Assembly (NCBI RefSeq): GCF_033473495.1
Contig: NC_088939.1
Location: 620,001 to 684,000 of the forward strand
Source: Cercospora beticola
Taxonomy: Eukaryota; Ascomycota; Dothideomycetes; Mycosphaerellales; Mycosphaerellaceae
Length of the DNA: 64,000 nucleotides
Direction: 5' to 3'
A program made the translations under genes and the position numbers. Positions 12,002 to 24,517 of the stretch are shown here, in pieces (the first letter of the stretch is position 1; every line of letters starts with the position of its first letter). The notes beneath the pieces are model-generated. The model was not told where the DNA came from and searched no databases. It saw nothing but the letters and a program-made list of their open reading frames with translations.

Positions 12002-13529
12002 GTTCACGGCAGATCAGTGAATTTCTTGTAGATACAGCAAATCTGCTTTGATACGAAGTTGACGAAATGCTCATGAGCTGCGACGCTCCAGTTGAACCAC
12101 AGCCTCTTCGGCGCATTTCTTTTATTCACTCACGACAGGATGCAGCACAGGTCATCCAATTTTGCTCACAAGCAGTAAAATGTCCGACGATTACATCAGC
12201 AGCAAGACCTTCCATCTCGAGGTCGACAGCAAAATAGCAGGCGCGACACCAAAATCACCAGCGGCACATCACTCGTGTTTCTTTGCGGACCATTCCGACC
12301 CCCGATACGAATCTCGAAATTCCCTCTCTCAACGTTGCCCATCGGAGCTTCACCCGAAGTCGTCCAACTGCCAGCGACATCGCAACGACATCGCAATTCG
12401 CCTCCAACGCACATCGCCACCGCATCGCACGCACAAAACATCGTTCTCTAATCCAGCAATCTGTCCGACCTTGCCACTACGCGCTACGGAACGCTCCCGA
12501 ACATGGCCCCATGTTGAGATGAGGACCAAGAGAAAAAAAGGTTCAACAGCGCCAAGCCATCCTTGAATTTTTTCCAAAACCTTGACCCGGCACATCGCTT
12601 ACGACCGCGGCCGCCACGTCTTTTAACGAGCCGATATATTCGCCGTTTAGCAGGACGATGACGTCGTCGAGCAAAGAGTCTGGTGTTCGGCATGTGAGAG
12701 AGTCTGCTGCGATGCGACTTCACGCGGACAGCGCGCTCGAAATGGTGAGAGGTAGAAATGAGTGGAGTGGATTGGACCGCGCCTAACCGAGTGCCGTATT
12801 GCGTTGTTCAGCTGCGATGGGCAAGCGGAAATACCGTCCTGAGTGTTGTTCAACTGCCACATGTGTATCTACTGCGAATCGTATTTCTTTGCAGAAAGAA
12901 GCACAGTACGGGATCTACCGCTGTGAAAACGTCGGAGCGACAATTGGTGCCGGAGATAACTGAGACCGGGTCTCAAGGGTGCCTGAGACTGCAACTCCTT
13001 CAGAGTTTCGCATCATCAGCTTGTAGAGGTGAAGCAGGCGTACGCTAGGATGCGATGAGCCTGAGAGAACTGGTACTTGGAAAAGAAAATAATTCAGAGA
13101 TCGAGACATCGAATGGCAGTATCATCTGAATCTGGAGAACATAGAACGCACAAGATACAAAAAAAAAAGTGAAACAAACGCACGCACGCATTTTCATCTC
13201 TAATGTATTCATTATAGACATCTGTTACTACACAAAACTGATTTCATGAGCTTCGTCGAGCGTTCATTGCTGGAGACAATTCCAATCGAAAACGCCCGGC
13301 GCCTCGAAACTATCTATACCACAACACGCAGCGGATCAGAGGGAATACCATTTACAAACACCCCAGCTGCAGAGCAAAAGCACAGCATATCAAAAACAGA
13401 AAACACAGTTTTACTTTTCGGTCATTTCGTAGCATGCGTGAAAGCCCATTTTTCCTTCCTTCCTTCCTTCCCTTCGCCATATCACAAATCCTCTCCCATT
13501 CACTCCACTTCCGTTCTCCCACCGATTGT
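12002..13529. other. Convergent intergenic region
   Basis: 1.5 kb between the 3' ends of the amino-acid permease (+) and the pyrimidine gene (-). It contains a 10-base A run near 13160 and CTTCC repeats near 13450, plus short frames without homology that I recognise. Confidence 0.5.
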
Positions 13530-16500
13530 TCAAGGCGTCATAACAAGTGCCAAAAGCGCCATCCTCACAAACATACCATACCTCATCTGTCTGAAATACG
13601 CCGCTCTCGGATCATCATCCACGTCAGCCGCAAGTTCCTCATTCCTCGGCAGCGGATGCATAACAATCATATTCTTCTTCGCATCGCGCAGAGTCTTAGC
13701 GCTGACCGAGAAACCACCTTCTTCCAACGCAGCCTCGTAAGCAGCCTCAGAATCGAATCGCTCTTTTTGCACGCGGGTGCAGTAGAGGACATCGGTGTTG
13801 GCGATGATTTCCGGTGTGAGTTGTTCGGAGACTGTGCCGAGTTGGCCGCGGCTTTCGAGGGCGGCTTTGACTTTGGAGGGGAGGGCGAGGGCTGCGGGGG
13901 CGGCGAGTTGGATTTTGACGTTGTAGTGTTTGAGGACTTCGCAGAGAGAGTGGACGGTTCGGCCGTATTTGAGGTCGCCAGTGAAGGTGATGGTGAGGCC
14001 GTTGACTGTTCCGAGTTCTTCGCGAATGGTGAAGAGATCGAGGAGTGCTTGGGTTGGGTGCTCGCGAGAGCCGTTGCCGGCGTTGATGATGGGGCAGTCG
14101 GCGTATTTGGCTGCGATGTCTGCGCTGTCGTTGTCTGGGTGGCGGAGGACGATGGCATCGCCGTACTGGTCCAGTGTCCGGATGGTGTCAGCCAATGACT
14201 CGCCCTTCTTGGTGCTGGAGTGAGCTTCGTTGACGACGATAGTCTGGCCACCAAGACGCTTCATAGCGGCATCGAAAGAGCATGATGTTCTAGTCGAGGG
14301 CTCGAAAAACATGGAGCACAGGACCCGGCCCTTGAGGATATCCAAAGAGCCGTCACGCTCAACACCCAGACGCATCTCAGCAGCAACAGTGAAGAGCAGA
14401 TGCAAGTCTTCCTTGGTGAGCTGCTTGACTGAAACGAGGTCCTTGCCTTTGAAGGTCGAACGCTTAAGAAGATCCGTCACTGGCACTGTAGGTAGAGGCT
14501 TGGGCACTGACGAAGGCACAAGTGCTTGCTGCGAGAAGTCCTGGTAGTCGACGCTGCTGATGTTGTAGTCGTAGTTGCGCGAGATACCTGTGATTAAGAT
14601 CTTCGCAATTTTGACGTTGGTCACCAGTGGGGTCTGGAAGTCGACAGCCATACGACGAGTGCGGTATCCCTTGGACATGTAGTTCGCCGGTCGTCGGTAC
14701 TTGTTCGCGGATGGCAAGTTGATGTACAGATCAATCAAGTTGTTGGCCAGAGCGTGGGTCAGAGAATACTCCTCACGCTGGTCGTCCGAGCCAAGAGCTT
14801 CTAAGAATTGCACGCGAATGCCATGCTCCTCCAAGAAGTCTGCAGTACCAGCAGTGGCGAAGAGCTTGAATCCCATCTTGTAAAGCTCTTGAATACTTGG
14901 CAGCATTTCAACCTTGTCCTTAAACGATCCAATCGAGAGCAGGACGTTCTTCTTCGGGAGCTTGAATCCTGTGGAGATGAGACCCTTCATGTAGGCCTCG
15001 TACTTGGTGCGACCGAAACATGCGACCTCACCGGTAGATGCCATCTCGACACCCATGACTGGATCGGCTCCAGCAAGACGCGAGAAAGAGAACTGTGGCA
15101 CCTTGACGGCGACGTACTCGGGTGGCATTTTGATCGGTGGGTAGGCCTGGACAGGAAGACCGGCCATAGCCTTGGTTGCCAGTTCGATCATGTCGAGACC
15201 CGTGACCTTTGACACGAATGGGAATGATCGCGAAGCACGAACGTTACACTCGATGACCTTAATGTCGTTGTCCTTGGCGATGAATTGAATGTTGTAAGGT
15301 CCAGTCACGTTGAGTGCATCACCGATCTTACGAGTGGCGTCTTCGATCTTGCGGACAGTCTCCGGATCCAAATCTTGAGGAGGCAGAATAAGCGTGGCGT
15401 CTCCAGAGTGCACACCAGCGTTTTCGACGTGCTCAGAGACGAAGTGCCCAATCATGGTACCGTTGTGCGCAACGGCGTCCATCTCAATCTCCTTGGCGTT
15501 CTCGATATACTTGGTGATGACGACTGGGTGCTCCTTGGAAACCTCGACAGCTTGGGCCAGGTAGTTCTTGAGATCGTGCTCCGAGTACACTGTGTTCATG
15601 GCAGCACCAGACAGCACGTATGAAGGACGAACCAGCACGGGGTAGGTGACGCGGTCACAGAATGCGCGGGCCTCCTCAATACTCGTAAGTTCCTTCCATT
15701 CTGGCTGGTCAACGCCCAGTCTGTCGAGCATACGAGAGAACTTGTATCGGTTCTCTGCAGTATCGATCATTTCTGGTGAGGTTCCGAGAATCTTGACATT
15801 AGATCGGTAGAGCGGCAGAGCGATGTTGTTTGGTGCTTGGCCACCCATGGACAATATGACGCCGCTGCTGGATTCCATCTGGTAGATGTCCAAAACCGTT
15901 TCGAGCGTAATATTCTCGAAATACAAACGATCCGCTTCGTCAAAATCGGTGGATACCGTCTCCGGGTTATACTTGGTCGTTGTTAGCATGCATACAACGC
16001 ATTGGAGTAAGTGTTGAAGTGTTGGGGGTGAAGCAGAAGAAAAGTCGGAAAATTTCGATATCTCCGACCATCTCTCCCGTTTCATCTGTGCTTGTGCGCC
16101 CATGACGAGACAGATTTGCAATGCAAAATCTGCGCATACGGGCAGAGATATCGAGACAGTGTGTGATGGGGGATGGGGGATGGGGGTGGAAAAGTGGGAA
16201 ATTGAACTTACGTTGACCATGACAGTCTTGAACCCAGCACTCCTTAGCGTTCTGATGGCTCTCACAGAGCACCAATCGAACTCGACACTGGATCCAATTC
16301 TGTACACACCAGAACCAAGGACCATGACACCTCGGTCCTTAAACTCGACATCATGCTCCGCTCCGTTGTATGTGGTATACAGGTAATTCGTGAATGCCGG
16401 GAACTCGGCCGCAACAGTATCAATCTGCTTGACGAAGGGCATCAGGCCATTAGCCAGACGGGCACGTCTCACATTACCCTCGTTGCTGTCCCAGAAAAGC

Positions 16501-19474
16501 GAGAGCTGCTTATCTGAGAATCCCATCTCCTTGGCCTTGCGGAACAGAGGAGCGGGAATGCTGTCGACGTCGAACTCAGTCATGAGCTTGCCAAAATCGT
16601 TGAGGCTCTTGAGTTTCCGCAAGAACCACTTGTCAATCTTGGTGAGCTCCCAGATCTTGTCGACAGTGTAGCCGCTGTGGAGGGCGTTCGCCAGAGCAAA
16701 CATGCGCTGGTCGGAAGGAGTCTGCAATTCGGTGTCAATGTCAATTGACATGAGCGCCGGAGTGTTGTGGAATCCGAGATTGCTGGGGTCGACAGAACGG
16801 ATGGCTTTCTGCACAGCTTCTTCGAATGTGCGGCCAATGGCCATGACTTCACCAACACTCTTCATGGATGATCCGAGCAGAGTAGAAACACGAGTGAACT
16901 TCTTGAGATCCCATCTTGGAATCTTCACCACAACGTAATCGAGAGAAGGCTCGAAGCATGCGACGGTCTTCTTGGTAACGCTGTTCTTGATCTCGTTGAG
17001 CGGAATGTTCAGACCAAGTTTGGCCGCCACGAAGGCGAGTGGGTAACCGGTGGCTTTCGAGGCCAATGCGGAAGATCGAGAAAGACGAGCGTTGACTTCG
17101 ATAATGCAGAACTCTCTGCTGTCTGGGTTGAGCGCATACTGGATATTGCACTCACCCACAACGCCGAGGTGTCGGATGACGCGCACTGCTGTCGTTCGCA
17201 GCATGTTGTAGTCCTCGTCGGAGAGAGTCTGCGACGGCGCAACGACAATCGAATCGCCAGTGTGGATGCCGAGAGGATCAAAGTTCTCCATGTTGCAGAC
17301 CGTAATGCAGTTGTCGTACGCATCACGAACGACTTCGTACTCAATCTCTTTCCAGCCCTTCATACTGCGCTCGACCAGGATTTGAGGACTGGCGGCGAAG
17401 GCCTTGTGGCAGAGATCAACAAGCTCCTCCTTGTTCGACGCAAAACCAGAGCCGAGACCACCGAGAGCGTATGCAGCACGCACGATGACTGGGTAGCCAA
17501 TGCCCTCGACCGCCTCAAGGGCCTCTTGCATGTTGTTGGCCGACTTCGACTTGGCACATGGCTCTCCAATGGAGTCCATGCTGCGGGCGAAGAGCTCACG
17601 GTCCTCGGTGGTGATGATGGTATCAATTGGAGTGCCCAGGACCTTGACACCAAGAGACTCGAACTCATCCTTGAGCTGAATACCAACTTGAAGCGCAGTC
17701 TGACCTCCGAATGTGCAGTAGATGGCATCTGGGCGTTCGTGCTTGATGACCTTGCGCACGAACTCGGCGTTGACTGGCAAGAAGTAAACCTTGTCGGCGA
17801 GGCCCTTGGAAGTCTGAATCGTGGCAATGTTGGGATTGATGAGAATCGTGTAGATGCCCTCCTCCTTCAGGGCCTTGATAGCTTGACTGCCAGAGTAATC
17901 GAACTCTCCGGCCTGTCCGATACTCAGACCTCCAGATCCCAGGACAAGGACCTTCTTGACATCTGGTCGTGGGTGAAGTGCTCGGTTCTCCTCCCAGTCA
18001 CCGCCAGGGAAAGCCACTGGCTTCTGCATGAAGCTGTTGTCTTGGATGACGTTCTGGATGGTGCTAATGAAAACGTCGAAGAGAAACTCGGTGTCGCGGG
18101 GTCCGGGTGTGCTTTCTGGGTGGAATTGCACCGAGAAGTATGGCCGGCTGGTGTGTCGGATACCCTCGTTGCTCTCGTCGTTGGCATTGACGAACAGCTC
18201 GCTCCATTCTTTGGGCAGAGAGTTCGAGTCCACAGCATAACCGTGGTTTTGTGATGTGATGTAGCACTTGCCAGAGAGCATGTTTGTGCAAGGAATGTTG
18301 TGTCCACGGTTGCCGAACTTCATCTTCATTGTGCTGGCGCCTGCAGCACGAGCAAGGAGCTGATGCCCAAGACAGATACCGAAGATTGGTACTCGACCCT
18401 CCTCCATGGTCTGCTGAATGTTCTTGACTGTGACGTCCATCATCGCCGGGTCACCAGGACCGTTCGAGATGAAGAGACCATCGTATTCCTTGCCCGCCAG
18501 GCCAGGGAAGTCGTAGTCCCATGGCACGACCTCGACCTCCACACCGCGCTTGACCAGGCAGCGCAGCTGGTTGTACTTGAGACCAACATCAACGCAGAGA
18601 ACACGCACAGGACGACCAGACGGATGACGCAACGACGTAACGGACGCAGGTGGAGAATAAATCTTTGGCTTTGAGGTTGAAACTGAGAACTATCAGATTC
18701 CGAATTGCTAAAGCTACTACTGCAAGGGAATGGCAAGTCACGCTTACCGTCTGCGACCAGGTTTCTGGTGTTAGGATTGTAGAAGTCGATCTCTTCATAC
18801 ACTGCCACCTCTTTCGTTCGGCCAAAGTAGCCATTCACGCCATTGGTGCCATTGACGCCTTTCGGTGCCAGGGCGGTGTTGACCTCGTGGAGGTTGGCGG
18901 CTGGTGTTGCTGGTGCCGTGCCGCTGGGTGTCATGGCCCCGGTTGTCGGCGAGCCGTTTCCATTGACTTCTCTGCGGGTTCCCGTCTGCATGAGCAGGCG
19001 ACCGAGCATGCTTCCCTTCTCTCGGATCTTCTTTGTGAGAGCTCGAGTGTCGACGCCGCAGATGGCGGGCACATTTTGCTCCTTCAGCAATGCGCCCAGT
19101 GAAGAGCTGGCCAGATGGTGCGAGTAGTCTTCGCCGCAGTACGAGGCCACGACCAGACCTGCGATGTGGATTTGCGAGGCCTCGAAGTGGGCGGGCAGGT
19201 CGCCGAGGATGGGGTCCAGTGCATCGCGGGGCGGCACTCCGTAGTTGCCCACCAGCGGGAAGGTGATGACTAGAATCTGTCCGCGGTAGGAGGGGTCAGT
19301 GATGGACTCGGGATAACCCACCATGCCCGTCTGGAAGACCAGCTCGCCGGCAATGCTGCGATGAGCACCGAAGGACCGGCCTTCACAGAAGCGCACGACA
19401 TTGTCGCCGTCCTTGACCTCGAGAGCCATGCCGGTGCTCTCGCCCGCCTCGAACCGCTCCAGTTGCTCCGCCAT
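13530..19474 (-). CDS. URA2: Glutamine-dependent carbamoyl-phosphate synthase / aspartate carbamoyltransferase fusion lacking the DHO-like domain
   Basis: Three exons, 19474-18748, 18682-16212 and 15971-13530, give 1,879 residues. Introns are 65 nt and 240 nt. Order: glutaminase domain (nucleophile Cys in GICLGHQ near residue 346, His/Glu of QFHPE near 430-432), the two ATP-grasp halves of CPSase ([19 protein letters not shown]; later [16 protein letters not shown]), the MGS-like end ([10 protein letters not shown]), a short linker, then ATCase ([26 protein letters not shown]). It performs the first two steps of UMP synthesis and is normally feedback-inhibited by UTP. Fungal Ura2/pyrABCN proteins are about 2,200-2,275 residues because an inactive dihydroorotase-like domain sits before ATCase; here only about 40 linker residues lie there. 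Confidence 0.93.
15972..16211 (-). other. 240-nt in-frame intron of the URA2-like gene
   Basis: Donor GTAAGTTC and acceptor CGACCAAG with a GCTAAC branch site. The intron is exactly 80 codons and has no in-frame stop, so retention would add 80 residues. The coding frame resumes with [10 protein letters not shown], which follows the conserved VN of exon 2. It is four times longer than the other introns in the window and holds a G-run repeat on the plus strand (16168-16189). Confidence 0.8.
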
Positions 19475-19914
19475 CTTGCTGCTGCTGCTTCTACCTCAGG
19501 TGTGGAGGAGAGAGAGGCAGAAGAGAGGAGGAGAAAGAAAAGCAGAACAGATCGAGCATCGAAAGCTGCGGCAGAGAATTGTTTCGCTTAAACTTTTAGC
19601 TAGCGCCGAAATGCAGGGCCGGGGCCAGCTCGTGGGTGCCAAGAGACTTTCTCCAGCCCAGATCACGAAGTGACGCCGCCGTTCAGCAAGGCGCACTGTA
19701 TCGATCGTTGACAAAGGTAAAATGAGCGACGGGGAAGAGATTTTGAGCATCATGACTCTTCAGCTATTCTACCTTGCTGGTGCTATTCTACTCCCAGACC
19801 TCCAACTGGCGGACGTGTCTCACCGACATGACGTGTGCACACCCCATGCCGCATGTGAAAAGCATGGATCGCACTGCTGCAGTAGCTCCCTTCACCTCGC
19901 ATAACAACCACTGT
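19475..19914. other. Intergenic: upstream of URA2-like gene, downstream of MFS gene
   Basis: 440 bp holding the 5' flank of the minus-strand pyrimidine gene and the 3' flank of nothing else on the plus strand; the next gene (minus) ends at 19915. The first 100 bases are purine-rich (GAGGAGAGAG type), common in fungal 5' UTRs. No gene seen. Confidence 0.45.
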
Positions 19915-21505
19915 TCAAGAAGTCGGCTTCTTCACTCTGGGGAGCACCGCCCAACATATGAGCATGCCAACGTAAGCTCCAATGCATACAGGATGCAGCA
20001 CCCACGTCCCACTTCCCTGCGCAATGAGACCAGTCAAGAATGGCACCACAGCGCCTCCACTGCTTCCAGCGCTGGAGATGAACCCGATAGCGATCGTTTG
20101 CAGCCTTCTCGGTAATAGCTTGGTGAAGACTGTCGCGGCTGCCGGGTAAACAGGTCCTAGTAGCAGACCGAGCACGGCTACAGAAACTGCATTGCCGATG
20201 ATATTGGGAATCAGCCAGGACAGAAGCTGAAAAATGATGACTCCCACGCTCGTGGCAAAGACGAATCGTCTCTCACCAACCCGATGCGCGAGATGTGTCA
20301 AAGTGAAGCGGCCAATTGTGATGCCTGCCCAGAAGCCAGAGGTTACATAGCCGACCTTCGCTGGATCTCCGTGTCGATAATTGATCAAGTATGAGATGAA
20401 CCACCCTGACTCTGCGACTTCTGCACCTTGGTAAGCGAAGATAAAGAGAGCTCCGATGAGCGTGGTCTTGTTCTTCAGTGCCTTCTTCAGGAGCTCCATT
20501 TTACTGCTTTGGCCTTCCTGCTCGTCAGCTTGCTTGTCCGCAAGTTGTTGCAGGTCAGAATTGAAGTTCGAAGTGGGTTCCGACTCGTAAGACCAGAACG
20601 ACCAGCCGGCGAAGAAAAAGCAGAGGATGCGGATGCCAATCGTGACAAGATAGAAGCGAGCCCAGAAAACGCCATTTGAAACCATTGCGGTTGCTGCAAT
20701 CGGCGCCACGATACCGCCCACGCCATAGGAGCCATGAGCGGCCCCGAGGATCACGGTCGAGTCTGCAAGATTCGCGCAGAAGACGTTGTTGAGAGCCAGA
20801 TTTGTGGCATTGCCGAAACCCTAAACGATTGGGAATCAGCGCTGACAACAATTCAATACAAAATGCACTTACCATGAAGAAGAAGGCCACCACAACTACC
20901 GGGAATGGAGGAGCACAAGTGACTACCACATATGCTCCAATCATGAAAGCCTCGGCAATCATCAACGTTCGTGCTCGACCACAACGCGTCAACACCCATT
21001 CCGTGACGAAGGCGCTGGAAATGTAGCCAACGGCGTTCGCAATCCAGATCATTGACACAACAGCGTAGCCAATGTGGTAAAAATCCTCGATGTAGGGAAT
21101 AAGAGCTCCAGCTGCACTGTCGCTCATACCATTGCCGAAATAAATGAGGCACGCACAGAGCACTCTCCATCTGTTCATTCGAGGGTATCGATAGGACGGT
21201 AGAGCGCTTGTGGCCGTGCCTCGCTTTGGTGTTGGTGGTTGGCTGGCTTCGAGCTCTCCAGGAGTGGTCGGTGTTTGCACGTCAAAAGCTTGCTTGGCGC
21301 ATTTTGGTGTGGTCGGCATCTCAATCGATCCTGAATCGCCATCGTATTCCTTTCGTGCGAGACTGCCATGGTCTGCCAATTTGATAGAGTCGAGTTCTTC
21401 GATCGAAGGGCCTCTCGAATGGCTGATAGCTGCTGGTGGCGACCGGACCGGTGGAACTGGAAGAGAATGCGCTACAATGCCCGCGGCAAAGGGGAAGGAC
21501 GACAT
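19915..21505 (-). CDS. MFS transporter (BSC6/fucose-permease-like)
   Basis: Two exons, 21505-20873 and 20820-19915, over a 52-nt intron, give 512 residues. About 110 N-terminal residues are polar and Pro/Ser/Thr-rich (cytoplasmic, possible phosphorylation region). TM1 starts at NRWRVLCACLIYFGNGMSDSAAGALIPYIEDFY, matching the fungal BSC6-like MFS group. Exon 2 resumes at GFGNATNLALNN and has a cytoplasmic Gln/Lys-rich loop near ADKQADEQEGQ followed by the second six-helix bundle, ending RVKKPTS. Function in fungi is poorly defined; substrate unknown. Confidence 0.85.
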
Positions 21506-22206
21506 TGCGGTCGCAAGATGTTTTCTTGTCGCTCAATGCCATTCAGTGTGTTTGCTGAGAAGAAAAGACCAGGGGGTATCCATTTTATGTGTAGTCCGTT
21601 AGGAAAGAGAAAAGTACGCCCTGTGGTAGCTCCTACGTGCATGACTGGGTGGCGCTCCCAATGCTCCAGTTGCTGACCCATCTTGACCTACGTGCTGGTT
21701 GATAATCTGCAATGCGGTGTGCCCTTGTTGGGCTTTGGTACATTCATGTGAGGCGGCGTTGCTTTCCCGATTGGGACGCTCCGCCAACAAAGAAACACGA
21801 GCGGGAAACGCGTGACGCGTGTGGGAGGCGTCGGAAACATGTTCCTCCCCACGCGACGACATGTCCTGCGGTGCTGTCGCCGACCGCCTCGCCTGCCGCC
21901 TCGAGTACGAGACTTGAGATGGAAGTTGGAGGCTGAGAAAGCGAAAGCAACAATGGGCAAGTGCAAAGGGCAGGGTCCCATGACTTGTTTGCGTCGGCAG
22001 AGCGCATCTTGACGTCGCGACCAGCTCTGCTCGCCGTCAGTCGTGATGACGAGGTGTTTGGGCTTCCGTTTCAGACCACATCGAGATCCTGTCTCTACGC
22101 AAAGTTACTGACATAAAAAGACGAAGCACAGGAGCCAGTTCTTCTGCGCACCTCACATCTTCGTATACGGCAGCACTCTCATCAGCTCCGCAAACGTGCA
22201 GTCATC
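21506..22206. other. Divergent intergenic region MFS/SVF1
   Basis: 700 bp between divergent starts; both promoters must lie here. I see no RNA gene or convincing coding exon. Confidence 0.45.
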
Positions 22207-23498
22207 ATGAACTGGCTGAAGAAAAGGTATGCCTGGAGTGCTTTCTGCGGGCAGTGCCCTAACAACCAGCTAATCCTCGCATTCTAGCGTGGGTCTCACA
22301 GACCACCACTATGGCCCCGAGGGAGTGCATTCGGTCGCCCAGCAAGCGAAAGAGACGCCCTATACCGAGCTCACCAAAAATGACCTGGCGTGGGAGGTCA
22401 TGAGCGGCACCAATGTCGAGACCAAGACCTTCTACGTGGCCACCGACAGCGGCCATATCGCCATGGTCCAGGTCATCTACAGTGATGTGATGTGAGCAAG
22501 ATTGCGGGAGGACATGATGATGTGGCATCCGCTGATGTGTCGGATACCAGGGGCGTACGGACAACAGCGCAGTTCAGCAGCAAAATCTTCGCGAAAGATG
22601 GCGGGAAAGATCACTTGTGGGCGTCGGATAACCTGTCCAATTACTCCTTCTCTCAGGACAAGCAGAACTTCAAGGCCGATGGCTGCTCGATGGATTTGAG
22701 CGAGGATGGCAAGACATACCACATCAAGTCGAATACGAACAAGACGGCCATCGTGGACGTGAAGTGGACGCAAAGTGCTCCCGGGTTTGTTGTGGGTAAG
22801 AATGGCAAGACTCTGTTCGGAACCGAGAAGGAGAAGCCGTGGGGCAGCATGAGACATGCATTCTGGCCCAGGTGTCGAGTCGAGGGAACTATCATGACCA
22901 AGGACGGACCATTCGATGTGAAAGGCACAGGCATCTTCATCCACGCGCTGCAGGGAATGAAGCCACACTTTGCTGGTAGGTCGATCGGTTGATCTGTCGT
23001 TGCTGCTGATACTGACGCTTCACAGCTGCCAAGTGGAACTTCATCAACTACCAGTCGCCCAACTACTCCGCCATCATGATGGAGTTCACCACGCCGCCGT
23101 CTTATGGCTCCACGTCCGTCAATGTTGGCGGTATCGCCAAAGATGGCGAGCTGATCTTCGCCAGCTCAGACCCGGGTGTCAAGGTTGAGCATACCGGCAT
23201 CAAAGGTGATGAGGAGAACGACTGGCCCGAACCGAGTGCAGTCGCTGCCACATGGGATGGCACAACCATGGACGGCAAAGCAGTCCACGCAGAGCTGAAG
23301 AATGACCTTTCACGAACCGATCGCGTAGATGTCATGGGTGAAGTCCCAAAATTCGTCAAGCAGATCGTCGCCGGTGCCGCCGGAACAAAGCCATACATCT
23401 ACCAGTACAACCCCAAGCTGAAGCTGCAGCTCAAGATCGGCGACGAAGTCATCGAGGACGAAGGGCATTTGTTCATGGAGGCCACCTTCATTTCCTAG
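22207..23498 (+). CDS. SVF1: Survival factor 1 family protein (Svf1-like)
   Basis: Four exons: 22207-22226, 22288-22491, 22551-22975 and 23026-23498, total 373 residues. The first exon is only 20 nt (MNWLKK..). The family is shown by [66 protein letters not shown] and [22 protein letters not shown], conserved in fungal Svf1 proteins. Yeast Svf1 supports survival under oxidative stress and has been linked to ceramide handling between ER and Golgi. No signal peptide or membrane helix is seen. The length resembles other filamentous-fungal forms and is shorter than yeast Svf1 (481). Confidence 0.93.
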
Positions 23499-24517
23499 CG
23501 TCTTGGACCGGTCCTAATAGATGAACGAAGCATTGGCATTATGGATGGTAGGCACGACCACCTCTTGGCATTTGAACTTTTGATGGAGTTGCGAAGGGCT
23601 CTTTGGTGAGCGCAATAATGGACACGAACTGCACACTGATACCTACAACCTGAAGATACCACCCTATTCACGGTTAATGACAATGAGGATAGATTTGACT
23701 CCGCGCGCGGAGCTGTTTCGTTTGCTCCACTTCACTTCAGTTTGATGTAGTGCTGACTTGCCTTGCTCAGGTTAATGCTAGCTCACTTGAAAGTAACGAA
23801 CGATGCACGCTACCGCATGACCTGGCCGCGCGGCTCCTTACCTATGATCACCTTCGACACGCGTTTGCAGATGTTCTCTCGCGAATCTTTATCATGTCAA
23901 GCCCTGCTCGCCATTGTGTATGGTCAAGTGTATGATTCTAGCGACTCCGCTTCACTTCATCCTCAACCAAGCCAGCTGGGACTCAGCGATGTCGACACGA
24001 CCACGATGTCCTCGCGCTTCGGCCTCGCCACCACCTGGGCACCTCCGTCGAACCTCGCGTCCGCTCCTGCCTTAACATCTGGAGGTCACCTCTTCGCGCC
24101 GTTTGCAAGTAAAGGCATTTATGCCGCTAAGGCTGTCCGGCTACTCCCGCGCTAATAATCGGCTTGGAATGTTAACGCTTTCTGCAGGTTGTAAGACAGG
24201 TGCGAGCGAAGGTGCTGCGCGAGCAGTAAGGGTATAAAGATGTTGTTCGTAGCACACACCTCGCTGTTACCGACATCAACTTTGACCGACCTCGACTTTA
24301 CTACGAGAGGTCGATACCCTACTATCTCGGAAGCAATTCGAAGCAGTATTCTAAGAAGGACACAATAGCGACTACCGTCGACGCGACAACTTTCGCTTTG
24401 TAGCGACAGTAGTAAGTCGGTCGGCGCTCTATTATCGTCTTCTAAAGCTAACGAGAGGCAGAGTCGATCGCTAGGTCGAGGGGCAGATCTATCGACAGCA
24501 GCTAACAATCGCTATAG
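23499..24517. other. Intergenic, degenerate-looking sequence upstream of the H4 variant
   Basis: No gene recognised. From about 24150 to 24510 the texture changes to many short CTA/TAG/TCG words, unlike neighbouring genes, which may be a decayed repeat. This block lies directly upstream of the histone-variant start codon. Confidence 0.35.

Noticed and set aside
13440..13470. CTTCC repeat as a regulatory site
   Set aside because: Simple low-complexity sequence in the 3' flank of the pyrimidine gene.
17169..18254. Long plus-strand open frame (361 codons)
   Set aside because: Lies wholly antisense to the conserved CPSase coding region and shows no domain; it is a codon-bias shadow.
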